Shown in pieces: positions 8,377 through 18,081 of a DNA stretch of 59,077 nucleotides. The DNA comes from Flavobacteriales bacterium (lineage in GTDB: Bacteria > Bacteroidota > Bacteroidia > Flavobacteriales_D > Crocinitomicaceae). The notes under the pieces are model-generated. The model did no database searches, was not told the DNA's origin, and saw only the letters and a list, made by a program, of their open reading frames with translations. Numbering within the stretch: the stretch's first letter is position 1; each line of letters starts with the position of its first letter. The stretch covers positions 1 through 59,077 of the forward strand of contig CANITF010000016.1 of NCBI GenBank assembly GCA_947470515.1. Direction: 5' to 3'. The position numbers and the translations under genes were made by a program.

Positions 8377-9789
8377 TCAATTCTCATACGCCCCAATATC
8401 TGGGCTTGCACCTCTTGGCAAACCTTTAATATCCAAATTAGGTGTTGGTTGAAAAAAAGGATTTGCATTGTTATTAAGAGCAGAACTTGCAGGAAATAAA
8501 TAATCATCATTTGTCACATCATCAAACAAAGGATTATTGTTCCAAAAAATGTTGAGATAATAATTATCTGTTGCTTCAGGAGTTCTTTTGATTAGGCAAT
8601 TACGAATATCGAAACTTAAAGTAATCGCTGCATCTGGAATTGTGTCAAAAACAATTTCAGAAGTTTGATTTCCATAAATGACACTGTTGTATATTTTTCC
8701 TTCGTTGATGGAACCAATATTAGTGACGTTATTGGTGTAATCATTGTAAAAATTACTGATTCCAACTGCAGGAGTAGCTGCATCACCTGTTCCGTAGCCC
8801 AATAAATTACAATGGTTAAAGAAGAAATCACCGCCTTCGAGAACAAGTAAAGCATGGTTTCCATTTTTTGTAATCAGACAATTTTCAGCTTTCACTTTTG
8901 AACCAGAATAAATAAAAACACCATAACGCGCATTATTTTCAATAATCGTATTCGTCATAGTTAACGTATAACCACTTGCTAAAGCATCTTTCGAATATAA
9001 ATGTACACCAGAAGTACCATTTTTTATAATAGCGTAATCTATCACAGATGGACGCGCTTCTTGAAAATAAATACCATAATATTGACCGGGTACGTCATCA
9101 TACAATGCTTCTAAACGATCTCCCTGAAAAGTAACTTCATTACCTAGTGTGCCATTTATGTTTAACGTTCCTTTGTAGTTATATAGGAGAGCATTTTTAT
9201 GCAAATAAATATGCGTTCCTGCTTGAATATTAAGTGCTTTCGCAGAATCTATGATTGCAGCACCATAAATTACATGAGGTTTATCATTCGGCCAGGTGCC
9301 TTCTTCAAGGGATAGAATTCCTGATTGAAAATTGGAATAGTGGTAATACATATCTTGTCCCCAAACAGCCAATTTCACATATTGATCCACACCATTTGTT
9401 CTGAAACGAATGGAATCTTCAATAATCATTGGAAGGGTTTGACTGTTTATATTTAATGTGACTTCGATAAAGGCAAATAAACTATCTTCTCCTTCTATTT
9501 CAATGTCAGTTAAAGTTGTTCCGATGTCACCGTCAATATTCATACTGAATGGAGAATTGACTCCCCCCATTAATTCAATTTCTTCTATGTTGACTGTCTT
9601 TTTTTCTTTGTTGTAGATTTTAAACTGTTGCGTTGTAGAACCTATTGTTGTAAAAACTGTGTCAAAAACTAAAGTATCAACCGAGAATGAAAGATTGCCC
9701 TTCGAAAGAAAATTGGATTTTTTACAACTAGAACTAACGCCAGCAATAGTTATTAAAAGGATGAATAAAAGAATACCAGTTCTTTTCAT
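8377..9789 (-). CDS. Right-handed beta-helix lipoprotein
   Basis: Predicted outer-surface or periplasmic lipoprotein of 470 residues. The signal peptide ends in the lipobox VSSSC, with the lipidated Cys at about residue 22. Residues 35-150 look like an Ig/choice-of-anchor region (SFSVDTLVFDTVFTTIGS). From about 180 to 400 there are successive short beta strands typical of a pectate-lyase-like parallel beta-helix (GVHLYSKDAL, NARYGVFIYSGSKV, CLITKNGNHALLVLEGG). The ending GASPDIGAYEN is characteristic of this group in Bacteroidota. The fold usually binds or cleaves polysaccharide, but no catalytic set was recognised. It is transcribed alone. Confidence 0.8.
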   Translation of the reverse strand: MKRTGILLFILLITIAGVSSSCKKSNFLSKGNLSFSVDTLVFDTVFTTIGSTTQQFKIYNKEKKTVNIEEIELMGGVNSPFSMNIDGDIGTTLTDIEIEGEDSLFAFIEVTLNINSQTLPMIIEDSIRFRTNGVDQYVKLAVWGQDMYYHYSNFQSGILSLEEGTWPNDKPHVIYGAAIIDSAKALNIQAGTHIYLHKNALLYNYKGTLNINGTLGNEVTFQGDRLEALYDDVPGQYYGIYFQEARPSVIDYAIIKNGTSGVHLYSKDALASGYTLTMTNTIIENNARYGVFIYSGSKVKAENCLITKNGNHALLVLEGGDFFFNHCNLLGYGTGDAATPAVGISNFYNDYTNNVTNIGSINEGKIYNSVIYGNQTSEIVFDTIPDAAITLSFDIRNCLIKRTPEATDNYYLNIFWNNNPLFDDVTNDDYLFPASSALNNNANPFFQPTPNLDIKGLPRGASPDIGAYEN

Positions 9790-9811
9790 GTAAATTTGAA
9801 TTCTAAGTCTG

Positions 9812-9819
9812 CAAAAATA
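9812..9819 (-). promoter_or_regulatory. -7 box for the beta-helix lipoprotein
   Basis: CAAAAATA on the plus strand is TATTTTTG on the minus strand, an exact TAnnTTTG match 22 bases upstream of the start codon. Confidence 0.5.
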
Positions 9820-9880
9820 ACGAAATGAATCAATCTTTATTTTAATTCAGAAAAAATCATTTTATTTTAAAAAGTTTATT

Positions 9881-9888
9881 TAACTTTG
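9881..9888 (+). promoter_or_regulatory. -7 box for rpmE2
   Basis: TAACTTTG matches TAnnTTTG exactly, 42 bases before the L31 ATG. The leader that follows contains a small CCC-GTTAAA-GGG hairpin (about 9894-9905). Confidence 0.55.
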
Positions 9889-9930
9889 CATCCCCGTTAA
9901 AGGGCTAAATAGCATATAATACATTCAAAA

Positions 9931-10185
9931 ATGAAAAAAGATATACATCCAGAAGATTACAGATTGGTAGTTTTTAAAGATATGTCAAATGAATACGCAT
10001 TCGTTTGTCCTTCTTGTGCAACAACAAGTGAAACAATTAAATGGGAAGATGGTAACGAATATCCGTTAGTGAAATTGGATATTTCTCACAAATCTCACCC
10101 TTTCTTTACTGGTATCGTTCAGTTCATCGATACTGCAGGACGTATTGATAAATTTAAAAATCGTTATGGTCGTCACATGAAGTGA
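9931..10185 (+). CDS. rpmE2: 50S ribosomal protein L31 type B
   Basis: Large-subunit ribosomal protein bridging the subunits near the central protuberance. The 84 residues start [17 protein letters not shown] and contain HKSHPFFTG and the C-terminal [13 protein letters not shown], all hallmarks of type B L31. A single Cys pair, CPSC (26-29), remains, although type B proteins generally lack the full four-Cys zinc site. The gene is monocistronic, with a -7 promoter box upstream and a strong terminator downstream. Confidence 0.97.
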   Translation: MKKDIHPEDYRLVVFKDMSNEYAFVCPSCATTSETIKWEDGNEYPLVKLDISHKSHPFFTGIVQFIDTAGRIDKFKNRYGRHMK

Positions 10186-10205
10186 GACAATCATTTATAA
10201 TATTG

Positions 10206-10238
10206 AGCCTTTCGTCTTTTGATGAAAGGCTTTTTTTA
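10206..10238 (+). terminator. Intrinsic terminator after rpmE2
   Basis: Eleven-pair stem AGCCTTTCGTC (10206-10216) with GATGAAAGGCT (10221-10231), one G-U pair, loop TTTT, then seven T residues. Confidence 0.9.
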
Positions 10239-10306
10239 TGTTTTTAAACGAAACAATTCGAACAAAAAACCGTTTGATTTTTGAATACAACTATCTTTGT
10301 TTTTAA

Positions 10307-12424
10307 GTGATAAAAAATCTTTTAATATTCTTTTTCCTAGCAAGTAATCTCCTTGGGTTTTCTTTGTATGCTGGTAAAATTGAAAAAGGATTCATTGCAT
10401 TAAAAGAGTATGATTATTTCAAGGCTAAAGATTTATTTGAAAAATCATTTAAAAAAAATGTTGCTCCAGCATCATTTGGATTAGCTGCTATATATTGCAG
10501 AAGTGACAATCCTTTTTTTTCGTTAGATTCAGCATACAATTTTATCCTGAAAGCCGAGTTTACTTACGGTGCGATAAGTGAAAAGAAAAAACTTCACTAT
10601 AAAGAGTTCAATTTTGATTACAATGCGATATTGGATGTTAGGTCCAAAATTAGTTCAGCATTTTTCACACTTGCGAAAACTGAAAACTCAATTCAATCTT
10701 ACGCAAACTTTATTCAGTTACATCCTTGGGCGAATGAAATTTTTGAAGCAACAAATACAAGAGATTCATTAGCTTTTGAATTGGCAAAAAAGGAAAACAC
10801 GTCAATTGCTTTTCACTATTTTATAGATAATTATCCTCAAAGTGCACTTCTTTCAATAGTTCAAGGAGAATTTAATCTTTCTCAATACCGCGAGATGACA
10901 ATTTCAAACAACTTACTTTCTTATTTAGAGTTCATAGCAAAATGCCCAAACAATCCTTATGTATTAGAAGCGGAAGATCGAATCTATGAAATCTCAACTG
11001 AAACAAATTTAATGGAATCCTTTTTTTGGTTTATTCAAACGTATCCAAAAAACAGAAATGTTAATATAGCTTGGAGAAATATCTATCAGCTATACATGGC
11101 TGAATATTCGGATCAAAGAATCAATCAATTTAAGATTGACTATCCGAATTATCCCTTTATTCAAGAATTGGAAGAAGATTTAACATACATGAGACTCAAT
11201 TTACTTCCATATAAAGCCCATAGTTATTATGGTTTTATGGATTATTCTGGTGAAATTATTATCCAAGCTGATTACGAACAATTGAGTTTTTTCAGCGAAG
11301 GATTGGCTCTAGCAATGAAAAATGGATTGTATGGATACATTGATAAAGCAAATAGAGTCGTAATTCCTTTTCAATATTCATCTGGAACTGATTTTGACAA
11401 TGGAAGAGCCGTTGTAGAAGTTGGCGGTAAACAAGGAATGATTGATCGGAGTGGGAATCTTGTTTTTCAACCTGCATTTAACGATCTTGGTCAACTTTCT
11501 GAAAATTTGACTTATGGATCAAAAGACAGTCTTTATGCTTACTATGATAAAAATAGCAATTTGATAATCCCTGAAAAGTTTGAAGAAGCATATGAATTTA
11601 TTGATGGCATTGCTAAGGTTCAACAGAATGGCAATCAAGGTTTTATTGATGAATTCGGCACTTTTATTGTGCCTCCCGGTTATCCAGAAATTTCTTTTTT
11701 TAATGATTCATTGTTGATTTTTGAAGACGAAGAATTGATTGGTTTAATGAAGAGAAATTGTCAAGCTGTAATACCTGCTAAATTTCAAGAAATCGGTCAA
11801 TTATCGAGTAATAGAGCATTGATTGTTGAAAATGATTTAATCGGTTTTATTAACGGTGTTGGTGAAATTGTAATTCCAGCCACTTTTGAAACATATCCGA
11901 ATTACTTAAAAAGATCTCAATTTGTATCAAATCTTGCTGTTGTATGTCAAAAAGAAAAATTTGGGATTATCAATCAAATGGGAAAAATAATTGTTCCAAT
12001 CAGTTTTAACGCAATTGGTGAGATTAGTTCGTTGACTGCTTTTACAAAAGGAAACGGATGGGGATTTATGGACTTAACTGGAAAAGTCATTTTACTGCCA
12101 GAGTATGATTATGCTGACAGTTTTAAAGATGGAACGGCTATTGTTGAGAAATTGACATTACAAGGAGTTATTGATGTGAAAGGGAAAGTTGTAATTCCAA
12201 TTTCCTATACTTCAATCGATCGACTAACAAAAGAGCTGTTTCTTGTTTCAAATGGAGCTCAATTTGGTGTGTTTACAAACAAGGGCGAAATGGTTATTCC
12301 ATTAGATTATCAACAAATTAGGGTAATTGACAAAGATTTATTAGTTTTAATTAATAGTAACGAGGTACACTATTTGTATGTTCCCGAAAAAAGAATCATT
12401 CAATCTAGCGTAAAAGGTGAGTAA
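10307..12424 (+). CDS. WG-repeat protein with N-terminal TPR-like region
   Basis: A 705-residue secreted or envelope protein. It starts at GTG (10307) with a signal peptide (about 1-22, LLIFFFLASNLLGFSLYAG). Residues 23-290 form TPR-like helices (GFIALKEYDYFKAKDLFEK and later NPYVLEAEDRIYE). Residues 300-690 carry about eight WG-type beta repeats with the pattern YGFMDYSGEIIIQADYEQLS, such as YGYIDKANRVVIPFQY and WGFMDLTGKVILLPEYDYA. WG repeats usually mediate protein contacts, but their function here is unknown. The stop overlaps the GTG of the next gene by 8 bases, indicating an operon with the TonB-like protein and the AAC(3)-fold protein. Confidence 0.85.
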   Translation: MIKNLLIFFFLASNLLGFSLYAGKIEKGFIALKEYDYFKAKDLFEKSFKKNVAPASFGLAAIYCRSDNPFFSLDSAYNFILKAEFTYGAISEKKKLHYKEFNFDYNAILDVRSKISSAFFTLAKTENSIQSYANFIQLHPWANEIFEATNTRDSLAFELAKKENTSIAFHYFIDNYPQSALLSIVQGEFNLSQYREMTISNNLLSYLEFIAKCPNNPYVLEAEDRIYEISTETNLMESFFWFIQTYPKNRNVNIAWRNIYQLYMAEYSDQRINQFKIDYPNYPFIQELEEDLTYMRLNLLPYKAHSYYGFMDYSGEIIIQADYEQLSFFSEGLALAMKNGLYGYIDKANRVVIPFQYSSGTDFDNGRAVVEVGGKQGMIDRSGNLVFQPAFNDLGQLSENLTYGSKDSLYAYYDKNSNLIIPEKFEEAYEFIDGIAKVQQNGNQGFIDEFGTFIVPPGYPEISFFNDSLLIFEDEELIGLMKRNCQAVIPAKFQEIGQLSSNRALIVENDLIGFINGVGEIVIPATFETYPNYLKRSQFVSNLAVVCQKEKFGIINQMGKIIVPISFNAIGEISSLTAFTKGNGWGFMDLTGKVILLPEYDYADSFKDGTAIVEKLTLQGVIDVKGKVVIPISYTSIDRLTKELFLVSNGAQFGVFTNKGEMVIPLDYQQIRVIDKDLLVLINSNEVHYLYVPEKRIIQSSVKGE

Positions 12425-13190
12425 GTTTTTTAACATTTTCGACAAATATAAATTTGGAATATTGGCTGCATTCGCTACCTATATTGGCATTTTTATGTAT
12501 TTGCAGATGAAAACCTATAACCAATACTTCCCAATTGTCCCTTTTTCAGATGTTTCAGAAGTTGTAATTGAAGAAAAACTAATTGAAGTTACACCAGAGA
12601 ACATTGAGATTTTTAAAAATCAAAATGCAGGTAAAGCAAAAAACATTGCAAGAGATCAAAACGATACAAGAAAACGATCAGATCAAAATTGGTCGCAAAA
12701 CAGATCTGCAAGTCAAGTAGAACAGTCTGTCAAAGATTACGAAAAAAAGCTTTTTCAAGAGGCTGGGGGAGATGCAAAGAGACAAAGTATCAAGAAAGAA
12801 ATGGATGCAAGGAATAATCAAAAAACAACGACAAATTCTGGCTCTAAAGAAAAATCTACTACTAATCAAAACGGAGGAAATACAGCATTTTCTGGAAATG
12901 TGATGGTTGATTGGTCTTTGTCCGGTAGAAATCCACATCAAAATAACAACTGGTATGTCCGCAATCCTGGTTATACGTGTGGATATGGTTCGGCAGGTAG
13001 AGTTTCCGTTAAAATTAAGGTAAATCAGAATGGTGATGTAATTGAAGCAATTCCAACAGGATCAGCTGGAACAAATTCATGTATGATTGAACAAGCTGTG
13101 AAATATGCTAAACTTTCTCGATTCAATTATTCGGGCGCAGCATCAAAAACGCAGGAAGGAACGATAATTTACACCTTCGAAGCACAGTGA
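12417..13190 (+). CDS. TonB-like energy-transducer family protein
   Basis: A 257-residue inner-membrane protein. It starts at GTG inside the end of the WG-repeat gene. One membrane helix (about residues 13-31, FGILAAFATYIGIFMYLQM) is followed by a charged, Asn/Gln/Ser-rich periplasmic linker (about 60-165). The C-terminal domain (about 180-257) has GRVSVKIKVNQNGDVIEA and ends in IIYTFEAQ, as in Bacteroidota TonB C-terminal domains. No ExbB/ExbD genes are nearby. A role linking inner and outer membrane is inferred from the architecture. Confidence 0.75.
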   Translation: MSKFFNIFDKYKFGILAAFATYIGIFMYLQMKTYNQYFPIVPFSDVSEVVIEEKLIEVTPENIEIFKNQNAGKAKNIARDQNDTRKRSDQNWSQNRSASQVEQSVKDYEKKLFQEAGGDAKRQSIKKEMDARNNQKTTTNSGSKEKSTTNQNGGNTAFSGNVMVDWSLSGRNPHQNNNWYVRNPGYTCGYGSAGRVSVKIKVNQNGDVIEAIPTGSAGTNSCMIEQAVKYAKLSRFNYSGAASKTQEGTIIYTFEAQ

Positions 13191-13191
13191 A

Positions 13192-14085
13192 ATGAGAAAT
13201 TTGTTACGTAAATTAGTTCCAGGTTTTTTGCTAAATTTTTATCGAAAATCGAAGAAACAAAAGCGAACGAATCAACTTCAATCAGCCAAATCAAAAGGAA
13301 ATATTTTTTCAAAAGTTGATTTACTTAAAGCTTTTAAGGAAATTGGAATAGAATCAGGTGATACCGTTCTTGTACATTCTAGTTTGTCTAAAATTGGATA
13401 TATTGAAAATGGTGCAAAAGATGTTGTTGAAGCTTTATTAGAATCAGTCGGTAAGTCAGGAAATATATTAATGCCTAATTCGCCAAACGCTCAATATCAA
13501 CTAGATTATATTCAACAATTAGATTATTTTGATGTTGCTAATTCGCCTTCTAAATTAGGCGCAATTAGCGAATATTTTAGAAAACTGCCGAATGCAATAA
13601 GAAGCGTTCATCCAACGGAACCAGTTTCTTGTATTGGTCCTGATGCTGCTTATTTTGTTGGGACTCATTTCGGAAATTTAACGCCTTACAATGAGAACAG
13701 TCCATTTTTTAAAGTTGCAGAAAAAGGGGGTAAAATTCTTTATTTGGGTGTCACATTCGATAATGCTGGAACTAGTTTACATTGTATTGAAGATGCAGTA
13801 GACAATTTTAAATTTCCGGTTTATTATCCAACAGAATTTATTGCTAAGGTTAAGTTAGCAGATGGTACTTTGGATCAAATGAAAACATTGGTTCACAATC
13901 CCGAACAAAGCAAAAAAAGAAAATGTGATGGCTTGATTCCTCTTTTAGAAGAAAAAGGTGTTTTGGTGAAAGTTAAAATTGGAAATGCTGATTCCTTGCT
14001 CGTTGATGCAAAAGGAATGATGAATGTTTTGATGGATGAATATAAAACGAATGGTGTAACAATGTATACGCCAAAAGGAAGTTGA
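13192..14085 (+). CDS. AAC(3)-family N-acetyltransferase fold protein
   Basis: A 297-residue member of the antibiotic N-acetyltransferase (AAC(3)/YokD) fold. Visible blocks are DTVLVHSSLSKIG (about 57-69), GNILMPNSPN (about 90-100), SVHPTEPVSCIG (about 139-150), and TFDNAGTSLHCIED (about 192-205). The family uses acetyl-CoA to modify an amino group. Its chromosomal relatives include enzymes of surface-sugar metabolism, so aminoglycoside resistance should not be assumed. The N-terminus is basic (LLRKLVPGFLLNFYRKSKKQKR). It begins one base after the TonB-like gene, which ties it to an envelope operon. Confidence 0.8.
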   Translation: MRNLLRKLVPGFLLNFYRKSKKQKRTNQLQSAKSKGNIFSKVDLLKAFKEIGIESGDTVLVHSSLSKIGYIENGAKDVVEALLESVGKSGNILMPNSPNAQYQLDYIQQLDYFDVANSPSKLGAISEYFRKLPNAIRSVHPTEPVSCIGPDAAYFVGTHFGNLTPYNENSPFFKVAEKGGKILYLGVTFDNAGTSLHCIEDAVDNFKFPVYYPTEFIAKVKLADGTLDQMKTLVHNPEQSKKRKCDGLIPLLEEKGVLVKVKIGNADSLLVDAKGMMNVLMDEYKTNGVTMYTPKGS

Positions 14086-14179
14086 GAATCCGTTTTACAA
14101 TCAAATCGCTATTCAACAGATGTTAGTCCTACAAGAAGTGAAAAATAAAAAATATTTGAAATAAAAAATCGAAATTACG

Positions 14180-15454
14180 ATGCAAAATAACTCTCAAATT
14201 AAATGTCCGAACTGCGGAACTTCAATCGATGTTCAAGATATCCTTTCACATCAGTTAGAAGATCAAATCAAGCAAGAATACCAGCAAAAATTAACCGAAG
14301 AAAAGAAAAAATTTGATTCTGAATTCGAGAAATTGAACAGGGAAAAAGACGATTTTGAAGTAAAGAAAAAACAAGAAAACGAATTGTTTCAAGATCGATT
14401 TGACAAAAGAATTAAAGAAGAAAAGAAGGCAATTGAGGAGAAACTTAAAATCAAATTAGCGGAAGAACAAACTGAGCAATTTCAAGCACTTCAAACTGAA
14501 TTGAACGAAAAATCTGAGAAATTAAAGGAACTCAATTTAACGAAAATAGAAATTGAAAGGCTAAAACGTGAAAAGGGAGAGCTAAAGGAACAAGCTGAAG
14601 CCGATGCTCAAAAACGTTTGAACGATCAATTGCAAATCGAAAAGGAAAAAATTCGTAAATCGGAGGAAGAAAAAAATGAATTGAAATTTAAAGAATTTCA
14701 GAAGAAAATTGACGACCAAAAAGCCTTAGTTGAAGAAATGAAACGTAAGCAAGAACAAGGTTCGATGCAAATGCAAGGTGAAGTGCAAGAATTAGCGATT
14801 GAAGAATGGTTGACAGCACAATTTCCTTTGGATACAATTGAAGAGATTAAAAAAGGACAACGAGGAGGAGATTGCATTCAAATTGTGAATACACGAACGA
14901 ATCAAAATTGTGGGTCAATTTATTATGAAAGTAAACGAACAAAGGATTTTCAACCTTCTTGGATAGAAAAATTCAAAACTGATATTCGTGTCAAAGGTTC
15001 AAATATTGGAGTTTTGGTGACAGAAGTGATGCCTGCAGGAATGGAACGCATGGGTTTAAAAGATGGTATTTGGATTTGCAATTACACCGAATTTAAAAGT
15101 TTGTGCGCTGTTTTAAGAGAATCGATTGTTCAAATTAGTTCTGCTGTTAGTTCGCAAGAGAACAAAGGAGACAAAATGCATTTACTTTATGACTATCTTA
15201 CGAGTAATAATTTCAGAATGCAAGTTGAAGCAATTGTGGAAGGTTTTGAGTCTATGAAAAATGGACTTGATAGTGAGAAAAGGGCAATGCAACGAATTTG
15301 GAAAGAACGTGAAAAACAACTGGATAAAGTAATTACCAATACGATCGATATGCATGCAAGCATAAGGGGAATTGCTGGAAACGCTATTCAAGCTGTAAAA
15401 GCATTGGAGTTACCTGGAGAAGTTGAAGATGATGAAACTCGACTTGAAGGGTAG
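14180..15454 (+). CDS. DUF2130 domain-containing protein
   Basis: A 424-residue cytoplasmic protein. Residues 8-15 contain CPNCG, half of a zinc ribbon. About 35-205 is a highly charged coiled coil (EEKKKFDSEFEKLNREKDDF). From about 205 to 400 lies the DUF2130 region with ELAIEEWLTAQFPLDTIEEI, KGQRGGDCIQ and YESKRTKDFQPSWIEK. That region looks like a PD-(D/E)xK-type nuclease core (D...E.K), which suggests a nucleic-acid role, though none is proven. It is transcribed alone, with about 95 bases upstream and no clear promoter. Confidence 0.85.
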   Translation: MQNNSQIKCPNCGTSIDVQDILSHQLEDQIKQEYQQKLTEEKKKFDSEFEKLNREKDDFEVKKKQENELFQDRFDKRIKEEKKAIEEKLKIKLAEEQTEQFQALQTELNEKSEKLKELNLTKIEIERLKREKGELKEQAEADAQKRLNDQLQIEKEKIRKSEEEKNELKFKEFQKKIDDQKALVEEMKRKQEQGSMQMQGEVQELAIEEWLTAQFPLDTIEEIKKGQRGGDCIQIVNTRTNQNCGSIYYESKRTKDFQPSWIEKFKTDIRVKGSNIGVLVTEVMPAGMERMGLKDGIWICNYTEFKSLCAVLRESIVQISSAVSSQENKGDKMHLLYDYLTSNNFRMQVEAIVEGFESMKNGLDSEKRAMQRIWKEREKQLDKVITNTIDMHASIRGIAGNAIQAVKALELPGEVEDDETRLEG

Positions 15455-15556
15455 AAAAAGTTTGAGAAATTTAAACCTTAATTTAAAGCGGATAAATCTT
15501 AAAAACGAAGTGAAATTCAGCTTCTATTGTTAATTTTGAATTAAAATAAAGAATAC

Positions 15557-16378
15557 ATGTCAAAACGAAATTGGTCTACCATTAAAGATTATTCAGATAT
15601 TAAATTTGAATTTTTCGAAGGAATAGCAAAAATTACAATCAATCGTCCTCAAGTTTACAATGCTTTTCGTCCAGAAACGAATATGCAAATGCTCGAAGCG
15701 ATGAATACATGTCGAGAAAGAAATGATATCGGTGTTATTATATTAACCGGAGCAGGCGATAAAGCATTTTGTTCAGGTGGTGATCAAAATGTAAAAGGAA
15801 TTGGTGGCTATATTTCAGAGAATGGTGTTCCTCGTTTAAATGTTTTGGATTTGCACAAAGCGATTCGATCAATGCCTAAACCCGTAATTGCAATGGTGAA
15901 TGGTTATGCAATAGGTGGAGGACACGTATTGCATGTGGTGTGTGATTTAACAATTGCGTCTGAAAATGCTCGTTTTGGTCAAACAGGACCAAAAGTTGGA
16001 AGCTTTGATGGTGGATTTGGTTCTTCATACTTAGCTCGTTGTGTTGGACAGAAAAAAGCGCGTGAAATCTGGTTTTTATGTGAGCAATATACTGCTGTTG
16101 AAGCTGAAACGATGGGAATGGTCAATAAAGTTGTTCCTTTTGATGAATTGGAAGACACAACCATCGCTTGGTGCGAAACTATTTTGAAAAGAAGTCCATT
16201 GGCAATTAGAATGATTAAACGCGGACTAAATGCAGAATTGGATGGTCAACATGGAATCATGGAGCTCGCTGGTGATGCAACGTTAATGTATTATTTAACA
16301 GAAGAAGCACAAGAAGGGAAGCATGCATTTTTGGAAAAAAGAAATCCGGATTTTCAAAAGTTTCCTAAATTCCCATAA
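15557..16378 (+). CDS. menB: 1,4-dihydroxy-2-naphthoyl-CoA synthase
   Basis: Closes the naphthalene ring of menaquinone by converting O-succinylbenzoyl-CoA to 1,4-dihydroxy-2-naphthoyl-CoA. It belongs to the crotonase fold, 273 residues. Diagnostic blocks are [27 protein letters not shown] (oxyanion hole), [20 protein letters not shown] and the ending [17 protein letters not shown]. These match MenB rather than general enoyl-CoA hydratases. The pathway's methyltransferase (menG) is at 49.9 kb, consistent with menaquinone as the respiratory quinone. Confidence 0.95.
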   Translation: MSKRNWSTIKDYSDIKFEFFEGIAKITINRPQVYNAFRPETNMQMLEAMNTCRERNDIGVIILTGAGDKAFCSGGDQNVKGIGGYISENGVPRLNVLDLHKAIRSMPKPVIAMVNGYAIGGGHVLHVVCDLTIASENARFGQTGPKVGSFDGGFGSSYLARCVGQKKAREIWFLCEQYTAVEAETMGMVNKVVPFDELEDTTIAWCETILKRSPLAIRMIKRGLNAELDGQHGIMELAGDATLMYYLTEEAQEGKHAFLEKRNPDFQKFPKFP

Positions 16379-16386
16379 TTACGTTT

Positions 16387-17355
16387 ATGAAGAAAATTCA
16401 AATTCACTATAAACTACTATTTTCTGTAGTTGTTCTTTCAATACTTTTTTTCTCCTTTCGAAAAGAGGATGATGAAGAATTACCAACAGATAAAAAATAT
16501 CAAACAGAATATGTAATTGTATTGGTTATTGATGGACCGCGTTTAACAGAAACATTTGGAGATTCTACGCATCAATATATTCCTAATTTAGCAAATGTGT
16601 TAGCTCCACAAGGTGTGTTAGTTCCCCATTTTAGAAATGAAGGTCCAACATACACAAATGCTGGTCACACCGCAATTACAACTGGCTATTATCAGAAGAT
16701 CAACAACATGGGATTGGAATTGCCGAAAAAACCGTCTATGTTTCAATTCTTTTTGAAAGAGAAAAATTTAGATTCAACTCAAGCTTGGGTTATAGCGAGT
16801 AAAGGGAAATTAAGTATTCTAGCAAATACGCAAAATAAGACATGGAATGATCAATATACTCCATCTCAATTTTGTGGAACAGATGGAACAGGATTTGGTT
16901 ATGAGAACGACAATAAAACGTGGAGAAATGCGCAGTTATTATTAAAACAATATCATCCTAAATTGTCTTTAATTAACCTATTAGAAGTTGATGTTCGAGG
17001 TCATCAAAATGAATGGCCAGAATATTTACAAGCGATAAAAAACACTGATAAAATCGCATTGGAATTATGGAACTTGATTCAATCTGATTCTATTTACAAG
17101 AACAAAACGACCTTATTTATTACAAACGATCATGGTCGACACACAGAAGGACACAAAAATGGTTTTGTGAATCATGGAGATAATTGTGAAGGATGCAGAG
17201 CGATTTATATGGTTGCATTAGGTCCGGATTTTAAAACGAATGTTACCTTATCAAATCGTTACGAACAAATTGATATCAGTAAAACCATTTCAGAATTGTT
17301 GCATTTTAACAATCCTGTTTCATGTGGTGCAGTGATGACGGATTTGTTTAAATAG
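16387..17355 (+). CDS. Alkaline phosphatase/phosphodiesterase-superfamily exported protein
   Basis: A 322-residue metalloenzyme-fold protein with an N-terminal membrane anchor or signal (about 8-24). Metal-ligand motifs are visible: VIDGPR with Asp49, GPTYTNAGHTAITTG (about 86-100) with Thr90 as likely nucleophile, and the late NDHGRHTEGH block with Asp-His and His ligands. The order matches nucleotide pyrophosphatase/type I phosphodiesterases. A CEGC pair near residue 280 could be a disulfide. It acts outside the cytoplasm; the substrate is unknown. It starts 8 bases after menB, so it may be co-transcribed, probably without a functional link. Confidence 0.8.
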   Translation: MKKIQIHYKLLFSVVVLSILFFSFRKEDDEELPTDKKYQTEYVIVLVIDGPRLTETFGDSTHQYIPNLANVLAPQGVLVPHFRNEGPTYTNAGHTAITTGYYQKINNMGLELPKKPSMFQFFLKEKNLDSTQAWVIASKGKLSILANTQNKTWNDQYTPSQFCGTDGTGFGYENDNKTWRNAQLLLKQYHPKLSLINLLEVDVRGHQNEWPEYLQAIKNTDKIALELWNLIQSDSIYKNKTTLFITNDHGRHTEGHKNGFVNHGDNCEGCRAIYMVALGPDFKTNVTLSNRYEQIDISKTISELLHFNNPVSCGAVMTDLFK

Positions 17356-17381
17356 ACAAAATTTATTTAAAAGTTCAATGT

Positions 17382-18062
17382 ATGGAATTACGAATTAGCT
17401 ATGTTTTTACTTTTTTGTTGTTATTGTTTAGTTGCACAAATTCTAAATCTGTTTCTTATAATTCTTTCGAGGGTATAATCAAATATTCTGTTTCCTTTGA
17501 TGAAGGAGATCGTTCAAAGCCTGCTTATTATTATGACTACATAAAACAAAAATATGGAGATGTGGCGCTTTATCATTTTAAAGCGAATGGAGATTTTCTT
17601 CGGACTTATCCCTATTCTGGGGATAAAGGAGTTGATTTCTATTTGTACAAGAATGATACGAAGAATTTCTATGCAAAATGGAGAAATATTGATACTTTAT
17701 TTTATTATAATGTGACCGAAAATATGCTTCAATTTACAAAAGAAGAAACAGGTAAATCAGAAATTATATTGGGTGAGCAATGTTCATTTTATAAAATTTC
17801 AGGTATTGATACTGTCGGTGGTCAACAAGTTACACAAACTTATCATTTTTCAGGGAAACCGTATATTGATCCTAGTTTGTATGAAGGTTACAACGATTTC
17901 TTTTTCTCAAAAATAATTAAAAAGACTAAGTCACCTTTTTTAAAATTAATACTTGATATGAATTACTATAAATTGGAATTTACTGCAAAAAAGATTGAGG
18001 AAAAAGAACTTGAGGACGGATTATTCAAAATTCCAACAGGAATTCCTTTAAAGAAATATTAA
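17382..18062 (+). CDS. Hypothetical lipoprotein
   Basis: A 226-residue lipoprotein. The signal peptide ends in LLLFSC, with the lipidated Cys at residue 18. The mature protein begins with a beta-rich segment (SFEGIIKYSVSFDEGDRSK) reminiscent of DUF4412-like envelope proteins, with later strands FYKISGIDTVGGQQV and KLEFTAKKIEEKEL. No catalytic residues were recognised. It lies 26 bases after the phosphatase-fold gene and ends at a strong bidirectional terminator, so it is likely the last gene of that run. Confidence 0.65.
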   Translation: MELRISYVFTFLLLLFSCTNSKSVSYNSFEGIIKYSVSFDEGDRSKPAYYYDYIKQKYGDVALYHFKANGDFLRTYPYSGDKGVDFYLYKNDTKNFYAKWRNIDTLFYYNVTENMLQFTKEETGKSEIILGEQCSFYKISGIDTVGGQQVTQTYHFSGKPYIDPSLYEGYNDFFFSKIIKKTKSPFLKLILDMNYYKLEFTAKKIEEKELEDGLFKIPTGIPLKKY

Positions 18063-18081
18063 AAATATCCAATCAAATAAA

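Noticed and set aside
13192-14085. Acquired aminoglycoside resistance gene
   Set aside because: The fold matches AAC(3)-type enzymes, but the gene is embedded in a chromosomal envelope operon with local composition and no mobile flanks.
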